In this document: piece after piece, positions 33,437 through 41,786 of the stretch
Numbering within the stretch: the first letter of the stretch is position 1
How the letters are laid out: each line of letters begins with the position of its first letter
Assembly (NCBI GenBank): GCA_963795665.1
Contig: CAWCIP010000005.1
Location: 310,001 to 374,000, forward strand
Direction: 5' to 3'
Length of the DNA stretch: 64,000 nt
From: DASUPK01 sp963795665
GTDB taxonomy: Bacteria; Actinomycetota; Thermoleophilia; Solirubrobacterales; 70-9
The notes under the pieces: model-generated
The model's database searches: none
What the model saw: the letters and a program-made list of their open reading frames with translations, nothing else
What the model was told of the DNA's origin: nothing
Position numbers and translations under genes: made by a program

Positions 33437-35788
33437 ATGAACCCCATATCGACCAGCCGGGTCGATCTGCACTGTCACTCAACCGCGTCCGAGATCTCCA
33501 AGCTCGGCATCCAGCGAAGCCTCGGCCTTCCGGAGTGCGCGACGCCGCCGGAGGAGGTCTATGAGCTCGCCAAGCGGCGGAACATGGACTTCGTGACGAT
33601 CACCGATCACGACACGATCGACGGCTGCCTCGAGATCGCCGACCGGGAGGATGTCTTCATCTCAGAGGAGCTGACCGTCTGGTTCAGCGGTGAGCCGCAG
33701 GCCGTCCACCTGCTCTGCTTCGGGATCGATCCCGACGACCATGCCTGGCTGCAGGAGCACAACCGCGACGTGGAGGCATGCGCCGAGTACCTGCACTCCC
33801 GTGAGATCTCCTGCTCTCTGGCCCATCCCTTCTACGCGGTCGAGGCGCCGCTGACGCCGGCGCACAGGCGACGGCTCGCCGAGTTGTTCCCGGTGTGGGA
33901 GACCCGTAACGGCTCCCGCGCGCGCGAGCTCAACATGCCGGCCGCGATCTACATCGAGACGCACGGTGGAACCGGCACCGGCGGCTCGGATGACCATGCC
34001 GGCGTGGACATCGGGCGGACGTTCACGGAGACGCCCCCCGCGGCCACGCCGGAAGAGTTTCTGCGCCACCTCCGCGAGGGCCAGGCTGACGCCCGCGGCG
34101 AGCAGGGCAGCGCCGCCAAGTGGGCGCACTCGGCGATGGCGCTGGGGACGCGCGCTCTGCTGCTCGCCGATGCGCATACTCATGAAACGGGTTGCTCCTC
34201 GCTTCGCTCGGAGCACCCTCGCATTAACGGAGAGCTGAAGGAGCCCGACCCCGACGCGATCCTGAAGATCGCGGAGCGGGTGATGAGCGAGGGGGACCTC
34301 CGGCGCGGCGAGTCGGCCGGAGACCTCGGCCCCGAGGACGCCCGTGCGCTCCTCGCCGCGTTCGTGGGCTCCGTTGGCGTCGAGCCCGGCCGCGCCCTGA
34401 TCGACTACATGCAGGCCGAGGACTTCAGCCACGCCGAGCTCGCCCGGCGCGCGCGCCGCACCCATGAGCGCCGGCTGCGCGAGGTCGTCGAGGAGACCGT
34501 CGAGGCGGTCGGAAGCGCGGGAGAGCCGTCGGAGCTCGCCCCTCGCGCGGTGGAGGCGGGCCGCAACCTCTTTCGAGCCGCGATCCCGGCGATCCCCTAC
34601 GCGCCGGCCGCCGCCTTCTTGGGCAAGGAGAAGGCGAAGCTCACGCCGCATGAGGGCCCGAAGCGCGTAGCGCTGGTCGCCGACGCGATCGGCGGGGTGC
34701 ACGGCGTCACCCACACGATCGAGCGGATCCGCGAGCTCGGCGTGCCCGGCTACGAGGTCGAGGTGATCGGCACCGACCGCAACGTCGACCGCCGCCTCTC
34801 GGCCGTCGCCGAGGTCGACATCCCCTTCTACGCCGGCCTCGAGATCGGCATCCCGAGCCTGCCCGCGATGGTCGAGGTCCTGGCCGAGGGCCGCTTCGAT
34901 GCGGTCCACCTGACGGCGCCCGGGCCCGCCGGCGTCACCGCGGCGTTGATCGCGAGGGTCATGGACCTCCCGGTGCTCGGCAGCTGGCACACCGAGCTGG
35001 GCGCCTATGCCGGCCTGCGCTCCTCATCGCCCGAGCTGGAGAAGGGCATGGACATGGCCCTCTCCCTCTTCTACCGCCAGTGCGGCCGCGTCCTCTCGCC
35101 GAGCCCGGCCAGCGACGAGTCGCTCATCCGCCTCGGCGTCGAGCCTGAGACGATCGGCCGCTGGGGGCGCGGTGTCGACACCTCCCGCTTCGACCCCGCC
35201 GTCCGCGACGCCGATTCCTACCCGGGCCAGATCAAGGTTCTATATGTGGGGAGGCTGACCCGCGAGAAGGGCGTCGACCTGCTGGCCGACTCCTTCATCC
35301 GCGCACACGAGGCGGATCCGAGGCTGCACCTGCTGCTGGCCGGCGGCGGCCCCGAGGAGGGCATGCTCAGGGAGCGACTCGGTGACCGGGCGACCTTCCT
35401 CGGCTGGCTGGGCGGGGATCAGCTGGCGCGGGCGTACGCGAGCGCCGACCTCTTCCTCTTCTGCAGCAGGACGGACACCTTCGGACAGGTGCTGGTCGAG
35501 GCCGGAGCCAGCGGCCTGCCGTGCGTGGCCGTGGACGAGGGCGGGCCCTCGTCGATCGTGGTGGACGGCGAAACCGGCAGGCTCTGCGAGCCCGATCCGG
35601 GCATGCTGGCCGCCGCCGTCCTGCAGCTCGCCGATTCTCCCGCGTGGCGGGCGAAGCTCGGCCGACAGGGACTCGACGCCGCCAGGGCGCGCACCTGGGA
35701 GGCGGCGATGATGCAGCTCGCGGACGGCTACGACCGGGTCATCGAGCCCGTCGATCAGCCCCGCATCAAGCTCGTCAGAGCGGCTTAG
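33437..35788 (+). CDS. PHP-domain/GT4 glycosyltransferase fusion
   Basis: 783 residues, two enzymes in one chain. The N-terminal PHP phosphoesterase domain (1 to about 230) has the metal motifs RVDLHCHSTAS, TITDHDTIDG, SLAHPFYAVE and GGSDDHAG. A helical linker follows. From about 410 a GT4 glycosyltransferase: ADAIGGVHGVTHTIERIREL, VLYVGRLTREKGVDLLADSF and the nucleotide-sugar E-x7-E motif in VEAGASGLPCVAVDEGGPSS. AGAAAGAGGGT precedes the ATG. The GT half resembles diacylglycerol/sulfolipid glucosyl- and mannosyltransferases. With its PHO box, a part in phosphate-free glycolipid synthesis is a reasonable inference. Confidence 0.85.
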   Translation: MNPISTSRVDLHCHSTASEISKLGIQRSLGLPECATPPEEVYELAKRRNMDFVTITDHDTIDGCLEIADREDVFISEELTVWFSGEPQAVHLLCFGIDPDDHAWLQEHNRDVEACAEYLHSREISCSLAHPFYAVEAPLTPAHRRRLAELFPVWETRNGSRARELNMPAAIYIETHGGTGTGGSDDHAGVDIGRTFTETPPAATPEEFLRHLREGQADARGEQGSAAKWAHSAMALGTRALLLADAHTHETGCSSLRSEHPRINGELKEPDPDAILKIAERVMSEGDLRRGESAGDLGPEDARALLAAFVGSVGVEPGRALIDYMQAEDFSHAELARRARRTHERRLREVVEETVEAVGSAGEPSELAPRAVEAGRNLFRAAIPAIPYAPAAAFLGKEKAKLTPHEGPKRVALVADAIGGVHGVTHTIERIRELGVPGYEVEVIGTDRNVDRRLSAVAEVDIPFYAGLEIGIPSLPAMVEVLAEGRFDAVHLTAPGPAGVTAALIARVMDLPVLGSWHTELGAYAGLRSSSPELEKGMDMALSLFYRQCGRVLSPSPASDESLIRLGVEPETIGRWGRGVDTSRFDPAVRDADSYPGQIKVLYVGRLTREKGVDLLADSFIRAHEADPRLHLLLAGGGPEEGMLRERLGDRATFLGWLGGDQLARAYASADLFLFCSRTDTFGQVLVEAGASGLPCVAVDEGGPSSIVVDGETGRLCEPDPGMLAAAVLQLADSPAWRAKLGRQGLDAARARTWEAAMMQLADGYDRVIEPVDQPRIKLVRAA

Positions 35789-35789
35789 T

Positions 35790-35808
35790 AGTCACCGCTA
35801 AGGTGACT
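35790..35808. repeat. Short perfect palindrome in front of ppk1
   Basis: AGTCACC (35790-35796), GCTAA, GGTGACT (35802-35808): two 7-nt arms, 5-nt loop. It overlaps the end of the PHP-GT gene and ends 2 nt before the ppk1 GTG at 35811. It may be an operator or an mRNA hairpin at the start. The related string GGTCACCGCTAAGG occurs near 51460 without the palindrome. Confidence 0.6.
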
Positions 35809-35810
35809 GT

Positions 35811-38000
35811 GTGACCGACGAGCTGGCTCAGCAGACGACCGAATCGAGCGGGCCGGCGGCGGAGGGAGGGGCGACGATAACGCCCGAGGCCGTGCGGACC
35901 AGCGCCTCCGAGCCCGATCTCTCGGACCCGTCTCTCTACTTCAACCGCGAGCTCTCCTGGCTCGACTTCAACGACCGCGTGCTGCAGCTCGCGGAGGATC
36001 CTCGGGTCCCTCTGCTGGAGCGGGTCAACTTCGCCGCGATCTACGAGGACAACCTCGACGAGTTCTTCATGGTGCGGGTCGCGGGCCTCCATGACCAGGT
36101 GGAGTCGAAGATCGACGCTCGCGGGGCGGACGCGATGTCAGCCGCGGACGTGATCGAGCTGATCCGCCAGCGGACGATCGAGCTGCGCGCCCGCCTCCAC
36201 CGCTGCTTCGCGGACGAGATCCGCCCGGCGCTGGCCGAGCACGGGATCCGGATCATCTCCCTATCCGACGCCAACGCGCCGGAACGGGAGGAGGTGGAGC
36301 ATCTCTTCACGAGCCAGGTCTTCCCGGCGCTGACGCCGCTGGTGATCGGCCGTGGCCGGCCCTTCCCCTATATCTCGAACATGTCCCTGAACTGGGGCGT
36401 CCTGCTTCGCAACCCCGAGAAGGACGAGGAGGTCGCCGCCCGGGTGAAGGTGCCGAAGGAGCTGCTGCGCCGCTTCCTCTCGATCGGCGACGGGCTCACC
36501 TTCGTCCCGCTCGAGGACGTGATCGCCGCCAATCTCGATGACCTCTTCCCGGGGATGGAGATCGTCCACCAGTCCCTCTTCCGCGTTACACGGGACACCG
36601 ACTACGACGTCTCGGACGAGGCCGACGACCTGCTGCTCGCCGTCGAGGAGGAGGTGCGCCGGCGTCGCTTCGGCGAGGTGGTGCGACTCGAGGTCACGCC
36701 GGACATGGAGTCCCGGCTCCGCGATCAGCTGGTCGAGGCGATGGACATCGAGCCGGAGCAGGTGTTCGAGAGCCCGGGACTGCTGGGCCTCGACGACCTC
36801 ACGGACATCTACTCCGTTCAGGGTTTCCGCGAGCTGCGCTATCCGCCGTGGCAGGGAGTCACCCCGCCCCAGCTGCAGCAGGGAAGCCGGACCCAGCGCG
36901 AGGTCGACGTCTTCGGCGCAATGCGGCAGGGCGACATCCTCGTGCACCACCCCTACGACTCCTTCGCCGGGTCTGTGGAGCGCTTCGTGCGCCAGGCGGT
37001 GGAGGACCCGAACGTCCTGGCGATCAAGCAGACGGTCTACCGGACGAGCGCGGACTCGCCGCTCGTCCCGGGGTTGATCGAGGCGTCGGAGGCCGGCAAG
37101 CAGGCGGTCTGCCTGGTGGAACTGAAGGCCCGGTTCGACGAGAGCGCCAACATCCGCTGGGCGAGGGCGCTGGAGGAGGCCGGCGTTCACGTCGTCTACG
37201 GCATCCCGGGCCTGAAGACCCATGTCAAGTGCATCCTCGTTGCCCGCCGCGAGGGCGAGGGCGTCCGCAATTACGTCCACATCGGCACGGGCAACTACAA
37301 CCCGAAGACGGCCCGCATCTACACCGACTTCGGCCTGTTCACGTCCAACCAGGAGATCGGCGACGACATCGCTGAAATGTTCAACTACCTCACCGGCTAT
37401 GCGCGCCCAAGCGGCTACCGCAAAGTCCTGGTCGCGCCGTTCAATCTCAAGGAGGGGATCCTCGGCGAGATCGAGCGGACGATCGAGGCACACTCGCCGG
37501 AACACCCTGCGCGCATCCGGATGAAGATGAACTCGCTGCTCGACCCGCCCTGCATCAGGGCTCTCTACCGTGCCTCCCAGGCCGGTGTCGAGGTCGACCT
37601 CAACATCCGCGGCATCTGCGCGCTTCGCCCCGGTGTTCAGGGTGTGTCGGAGAACATCCGGGTGGCGTCGGTCGTCGGCCGGTTCCTCGAGCACTCGCGG
37701 ATCTACTCGTTCGAGCGCCCCGACGAAACCCAGATCCTGATCGGCTCCGCCGACCTGATGCCTCGCAACCTCTACAACCGGGTCGAGCTGGTCACCCCGG
37801 TCGAGGATGAGGCGAACCGCGCCCAGCTCACCGACGCACTCGACCGCGCCTTCGCGGACAACACCAACTCCTGGGAGCTCAATGGCGACGGTGTCTGGTC
37901 GAGGCTGACGACCAACGGCGACCCGCCGCGCAGCGCTCAGGGCGAGCTCCTCGAGCGCCATGCGCGGCGCGCCGCGGAAGCGGCCGCCGTCAGCGGCTAG
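35811..38000 (+). CDS. ppk: Polyphosphate kinase 1
   Basis: 729 residues, intact. N-terminal domain: LYFNRELSWLDFNDRVLQLA and DEFFMVRVAGLHDQVESK. The catalytic half has the phosphohistidine site NYVHIGTGNYNPKTARIYTD, the second conserved His in LEHSRIYSFERPDET, and LNIRGICALRPGVQGVSENI. Makes polyphosphate from ATP reversibly. Starts 22 nt after the PHP-GT stop, so it can share the PHO-controlled transcript. DUF47 gene follows. Confidence 0.96.
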   Translation: MTDELAQQTTESSGPAAEGGATITPEAVRTSASEPDLSDPSLYFNRELSWLDFNDRVLQLAEDPRVPLLERVNFAAIYEDNLDEFFMVRVAGLHDQVESKIDARGADAMSAADVIELIRQRTIELRARLHRCFADEIRPALAEHGIRIISLSDANAPEREEVEHLFTSQVFPALTPLVIGRGRPFPYISNMSLNWGVLLRNPEKDEEVAARVKVPKELLRRFLSIGDGLTFVPLEDVIAANLDDLFPGMEIVHQSLFRVTRDTDYDVSDEADDLLLAVEEEVRRRRFGEVVRLEVTPDMESRLRDQLVEAMDIEPEQVFESPGLLGLDDLTDIYSVQGFRELRYPPWQGVTPPQLQQGSRTQREVDVFGAMRQGDILVHHPYDSFAGSVERFVRQAVEDPNVLAIKQTVYRTSADSPLVPGLIEASEAGKQAVCLVELKARFDESANIRWARALEEAGVHVVYGIPGLKTHVKCILVARREGEGVRNYVHIGTGNYNPKTARIYTDFGLFTSNQEIGDDIAEMFNYLTGYARPSGYRKVLVAPFNLKEGILGEIERTIEAHSPEHPARIRMKMNSLLDPPCIRALYRASQAGVEVDLNIRGICALRPGVQGVSENIRVASVVGRFLEHSRIYSFERPDETQILIGSADLMPRNLYNRVELVTPVEDEANRAQLTDALDRAFADNTNSWELNGDGVWSRLTTNGDPPRSAQGELLERHARRAAEAAAVSG

Positions 38001-38023
38001 GACCTCTGGTAGCTTGGCCCCCG

Positions 38024-38644
38024 GTGCCCCTCCGCTCCGTGACAAGTAGGGATGCGGTCTATTTCGAGGCTCTTGCCGAGGCCGGCGCCAACATCCTGCG
38101 CGGGGCCAAGCTGCTGGAGCACATGTTCGACACCTGGCCCGAGGAAAGCGGGGTCGCACGTGACATCCTCAAGGCCGAGCAGGAGGGCGACCGGATCACG
38201 CAGGAGATCGTCCGCCGCCTCAACTTCGAGCCGCCCAAGGGCCTCGACAGCGCCGAGGTCTACGCGCTGGCCACGCAGCTCGACGACATCATCGACGACA
38301 TCGAGGAGGCCGCCGATTTCATGGGCCTCTTCGCGATCGAGGCGCCGATGGAGCAGGCCCACGTCCTCGCCGGCATCCTCGCGCAGTCCTGCGAGCAGGT
38401 CTCGGCCCTGCTCACCGACCTGCGCAGCTTCACCGACCTGGAGCGTTACTGGGTGGAGATCCACCGGCTCGAGAACGAGGGCGATCGCGTTTGGCGCGAG
38501 GCCCTCGCCTCCCTGTTCTCGAACGGCATCGATCCCATGGTGGTGATCCGCTGGAAGGACATCTTCGGCCTGCTCGAGCGCGCCATCGACTCCACTGAGA
38601 CCGCCGCTCACAAGATCGAGGCGATCGCCGTCAAGCGCTCGTAG
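38024..38644 (+). CDS. DUF47 PhoU-like protein (Pit accessory type)
   Basis: 206 residues, all-helical. FEALAEAGANILRGAKLLEH, KAEQEGDRITQEIVRRLNFE, QLDDIIDDIEEAADFMGLF and IHRLENEGDRVWREALASLF match DUF47. These proteins usually sit next to a low-affinity Pit phosphate transporter and regulate it; no pit gene is visible here. TAGCTT lies 8 nt before the GTG start (38024), suggesting a leaderless transcript independent of ppk1. Confidence 0.88.
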   Translation: MPLRSVTSRDAVYFEALAEAGANILRGAKLLEHMFDTWPEESGVARDILKAEQEGDRITQEIVRRLNFEPPKGLDSAEVYALATQLDDIIDDIEEAADFMGLFAIEAPMEQAHVLAGILAQSCEQVSALLTDLRSFTDLERYWVEIHRLENEGDRVWREALASLFSNGIDPMVVIRWKDIFGLLERAIDSTETAAHKIEAIAVKRS

Positions 38645-38657
38645 CAGCACCGCGTCT

Positions 38658-39140
38658 GTGGATCGGCATCGGGACAGCGGTCGGCAGGAGTCAGAGGAGG
38701 AGCGCGCGGACCGAAATCTCACCGACCTCCTGCAGGAGCTGCGGGTGGCGCTTCCCGGGGTCCAGGTCCTGTTCGCGTTCCTGCTCACCGTCCCGTTCAC
38801 TCAGCGCTTCGACGACCTGAGCGGCTTCGATCAGAAGCTCTACTTCGGGGTGCTGATCTGCGTGTCCCTGGCGACGGTCCTGCTGGTTGCCCCGACCATC
38901 GGCCACCGCATCCTCTTCCGGCGCCAGCAGAAGGAGTTCATCGTCACGATCTCCAACAGGCTCGCGCTGATCGGCATGCTGATGGTGGCGCTCGCCATGT
39001 GCGGGGCGATCGCGCTGATCAGCGATTTTCTCTTCGGGACCGCCACGGCGGTGATCAGCACGGCGGTGATGGCGAGCGCGTTCATCGGATTCTGGTTCCT
39101 GGGGCCGCTCGTGCGCAGGCAGAACCTGCCACCGCGTTGA
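38658..39140 (+). CDS. DUF6328-like four-helix membrane protein
   Basis: 160 residues. The N-terminal segment DRNLTDLLQELRVALPGVQV leads into four membrane helices (FAFLLTVPFTQRF, LYFGVLICVSLATVLLV, NRLALIGMLMVALAM, AVISTAVMASAFIGFWFLGP) with HRILFRRQQKEFIV between helices two and three. This matches a conserved actinobacterial membrane family of unknown function. Its stop overlaps the TTG of the following glycosyltransferase gene (TTGA), so the two are translationally coupled. Confidence 0.75.
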   Translation: MDRHRDSGRQESEEERADRNLTDLLQELRVALPGVQVLFAFLLTVPFTQRFDDLSGFDQKLYFGVLICVSLATVLLVAPTIGHRILFRRQQKEFIVTISNRLALIGMLMVALAMCGAIALISDFLFGTATAVISTAVMASAFIGFWFLGPLVRRQNLPPR

Positions 39141-40261
39141 GGGTCCTGATCTTCAGCGCGTCGATCGGCGAAGGCCACGACCTGCCCGCCCGGGTCCTCG
39201 CCGACGGGATGGAGCGCGAGGCGCCCGGCGTGGAGATCGAGATCGTGGATTCGCTCGCCGTCGTCGGCTGGCTCACGCGGCGGCTCGTCATGGACAGCTC
39301 GCGCTTTCACTCCAAATGGGGAAGCAGGCTGTTCGACCTCTCCTACAGGCTGATCACGGACATCCGCCCGACGCGCTGGTTCGCCGGGCATTTGACCCAG
39401 TGGCTGGCGGCAAGGCCGATCCGGAAAGCCGTGCGGGAGCGGGATCCCGACGTCGTGATCTCGACCTATCCCGGCACCACCGAGGTCCTCGGGGCCCTCC
39501 GCCAGAAGGGAAGGATCGACATGCCCGTCGTCTCGGCGATCACCGACCTGGCGGCGCTGCGCTTCTGGGCCCACCCGGGCGTCGACCTTCACCTGATCAC
39601 CCACCCCGAGTCGGTCGAGGAGGTGCTGGAGATCGCGCCCGGGACGGACGTGCGCTGCGTCCGCGGGCTCACCGACGAGCGCTTCTATGCGCTGCCCAGC
39701 CAGGCCGACGCGCGGAGCGAGCTCGGCCTGCCCGCGGAGGGGCCCATGGTGATCGTCTCGGGTGGCGGCTGGGCGGTCGGCGACCTGGAGGGGGCGGCCG
39801 AGGAGGCGCTCGGAATCCCCGCGTCGACCGTGGTCTGCCTCTGTGGCCGGAACGACGAGCTCCGGGGCGAGCTGACGCGGCATTTCTCGGGTGAGGAGCG
39901 AGTCCGGGTCGAGGGCTTCACCGACCGGATGCCCGACTGGTTCTCCGCCGCCGACGTACTCGTTCACTCAACCGCGGGACTGACGGTGCTCGAGGCCATC
40001 ATGGCCGGCTGCGGTGTCGTCTCCTACGGGTGGGGCCTCGGTCACGTCCGAGTCAACAACGCCGCGTTCGAGCGCTTCGGCCTGGCGGAGGTCGCGGCGA
40101 ACCGCGATCAGCTTGGCGATGCGCTGGTCCGCGCCCTGGACGCGAGCGGGACGCGGGACGAATCCTTCGCCCGGCTGCCATCGGCCGCCTCAGCCGTCCT
40201 CGGCCTCGCCGACGGCGAGTTGGGCGACCGCGGGAGAGCTCGCCAGCAGGCCGGCGCCTAG
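39137..40261 (+). CDS. MGDG-synthase-like glycosyltransferase (GT28 type)
   Basis: 374 residues. N-terminal MGDG_synth-like domain: LIFSASIGEGHDLPARVLAD (G-x-G-H motif), then DPDVVISTYPGTTEVLGAL. C-terminal GT28 domain: MVIVSGGGWAVGDLEGAA, RVEGFTDRMPDWFSAADVLV and STAGLTVLEAIMAGCGVVSY. The family makes mono- or diglycosyl-diacylglycerols, lipids that replace phospholipids when phosphate is scarce. TTG start chosen by overlap with the upstream stop. The 3' end overlaps the convergent DMT gene by 72 nt. Lipid acceptor and sugar not known. Confidence 0.82.
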   Translation: MRVLIFSASIGEGHDLPARVLADGMEREAPGVEIEIVDSLAVVGWLTRRLVMDSSRFHSKWGSRLFDLSYRLITDIRPTRWFAGHLTQWLAARPIRKAVRERDPDVVISTYPGTTEVLGALRQKGRIDMPVVSAITDLAALRFWAHPGVDLHLITHPESVEEVLEIAPGTDVRCVRGLTDERFYALPSQADARSELGLPAEGPMVIVSGGGWAVGDLEGAAEEALGIPASTVVCLCGRNDELRGELTRHFSGEERVRVEGFTDRMPDWFSAADVLVHSTAGLTVLEAIMAGCGVVSYGWGLGHVRVNNAAFERFGLAEVAANRDQLGDALVRALDASGTRDESFARLPSAASAVLGLADGELGDRGRARQQAGA

Positions 40262-41068
40262 GGCGACGGTCACCAGCGCCATCGCGAGTACCGCGCCGCC
40301 CAGCGGTGTGTTGCTCCAGCCCTCGCCGCCGACCAGCGGTGCCATCACCACCGGGATGACGATCTGCATGACCAGCACCGTGGGGGCGACGCGGGTGGCG
40401 GCGAAGCGCTGGAGGGCGGTGGACTCGCTGATCACGCCGACGAGCACGACCGCAGCGACCAGGGCCGCCCAGGCGATCACCGCCAGCAGGGCTCCCTCCG
40501 AGGCGTCCTGGGCGACGATCTTGGCGACGAAGGCGGCCATCCCGTCCGCTGCGCCCGCGCTTGCGACCAGCAGCAGCATCGGAAACGGGCGATGCGCGAT
40601 CAGCCCGATCAGGTAGGGCGTCACCGTGACGACCGCCAGGATCCCGAGCGCGATGACGAGCCCCGCGCTCCGCTCGACCTCGCCCGGCTCACGGGGCGCC
40701 GCCCAGGCAAAGACGCCCACCGAGGCGATGATCAGCACGACGGCGGCGATCTCCCTGCGGCCGACGTGTTCGCCGAGGATCCGCACCCCGAGCACCAGGA
40801 GCAGAAGCAGGCCAAGGGCGAGGACCGGCTGGACCAGCGTCAGCGGGGCGTGGGCGAGAGCGAGGATCTGGAGTGGCCAGCCGAGCAGCGAGAGGGCGGT
40901 CGCGCCGACCCAGAGCGGCCGCCGCAGCAGGTGGGTCATCAGCGACGGCCGCAGTGCCCGCTCGGCGGGGGCCTTGCGCGCCTCGATCGCTTGGAGCGCG
41001 TAGCCGGTCTCGTAGCAGCACGCCGCCGCGAGCGCCAGGCCGAACCCGAGAGCGAGCTGCCCGTCCAT
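40190..41068 (-). CDS. DMT-superfamily (EamA-like) membrane protein
   Basis: About 290 residues with nine or ten hydrophobic segments. FGLALAAACCYETGYALQAI opens the first repeat, and THLLRRPLWVGATALSLLGW and ILALAHAPLTLVQPVLALGL are typical of the NIPA/DMT-like proteins in actinobacteria. The start is set at 41068 (MDGQLALGFG) rather than further upstream because the deacetylase gene starts divergently at 41088. Could transport Mg2+ or small metabolites; no direct evidence. Confidence 0.72.
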   Translation of the reverse strand: MDGQLALGFGLALAAACCYETGYALQAIEARKAPAERALRPSLMTHLLRRPLWVGATALSLLGWPLQILALAHAPLTLVQPVLALGLLLLLVLGVRILGEHVGRREIAAVVLIIASVGVFAWAAPREPGEVERSAGLVIALGILAVVTVTPYLIGLIAHRPFPMLLLVASAGAADGMAAFVAKIVAQDASEGALLAVIAWAALVAAVVLVGVISESTALQRFAATRVAPTVLVMQIVIPVVMAPLVGGEGWSNTPLGGAVLAMALVTVALGAGLLASSPAVAQLAVGEAEDG

Positions 41069-41087
41069 CAGTGGCACCATCCTGCCA

Positions 41088-41786
41088 GTGAAAGCGGCAC
41101 CAGCTCTCCTCATCGGCTCGGCCGCCGCAGCGGCGGCATGGTGGACGCCTGCGCTCGCTCCGATCGTGCCGGGCGTCGCCGAGGCGCTCGGGTTGCCGCG
41201 GCGGATCGACGACACTGCCGGCGTCGCGCTGACCTTCGACGATGGCCCTCATCCCGAGGGGACGCCTGCGGTGCTCGAGGCGCTGGAGGCGGCGGACGCG
41301 AAGGCCACCTTCTTCCTCTGCGGCGAGCAGGTCGAGCGTCACCCTTCCCTGGCCGCTGAGATCGCCGCCGCCGGCCACGTCGTGGCGGTACACGGCTACG
41401 GGCACCGCAACATGCTCCGCCTGGCGCCGCGCACCTTCGTCGACGATCTGGAGCGAGGGATCGCGGCGATCGAAGACGCCGTCGGCCTGCGCCCCGAGGT
41501 CTACCGGCCGCCGTACGGGATCTTCAGCTATCCGGGGATGGTCGAGGTGAGGGCCCGGGGGCTGCGCTCACTGCTCTGGTCGCGCTGGGGTCACGACTGG
41601 CGAGCCCCCAGGCCACCGGAGAAGATCACCGCCGAGGTGACGCGTGACCTGGACGGCGGCGACGTCCTACTGCTCCACGACGCCGATCACTACAGCGAGC
41701 CGGGCTGCTGGCGCGGGACGGTGGCGGCGCTGCCGATGGTGGTGGAGAGGATCCGCTCGGCCGGACTCCGGCCGGTCACGCCCTAG
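41088..41786 (+). CDS. Polysaccharide deacetylase (NodB domain)
   Basis: 232 residues with an N-terminal hydrophobic segment. VALTFDDGPHPEGTPAVLEA holds the catalytic and first metal Asp, VAVHGYGHRNM the two metal histidines, RPPYGIFSYPG the fourth motif and VLLLHDADHY the last. All carbohydrate esterase 4 residues are there. Likely removes acetyl groups from peptidoglycan or another amino-sugar polymer outside the membrane. Converges on the epimerase gene with a 4-nt overlap. Confidence 0.9.
   Translation: MKAAPALLIGSAAAAAAWWTPALAPIVPGVAEALGLPRRIDDTAGVALTFDDGPHPEGTPAVLEALEAADAKATFFLCGEQVERHPSLAAEIAAAGHVVAVHGYGHRNMLRLAPRTFVDDLERGIAAIEDAVGLRPEVYRPPYGIFSYPGMVEVRARGLRSLLWSRWGHDWRAPRPPEKITAEVTRDLDGGDVLLLHDADHYSEPGCWRGTVAALPMVVERIRSAGLRPVTP

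Noticed and set aside
36261..38159. A 632-codon minus-strand open frame opposite ppk1
   Set aside because: Shadow of the intact ppk1 gene; composition is Arg/Asp/Leu repeats with no domain.
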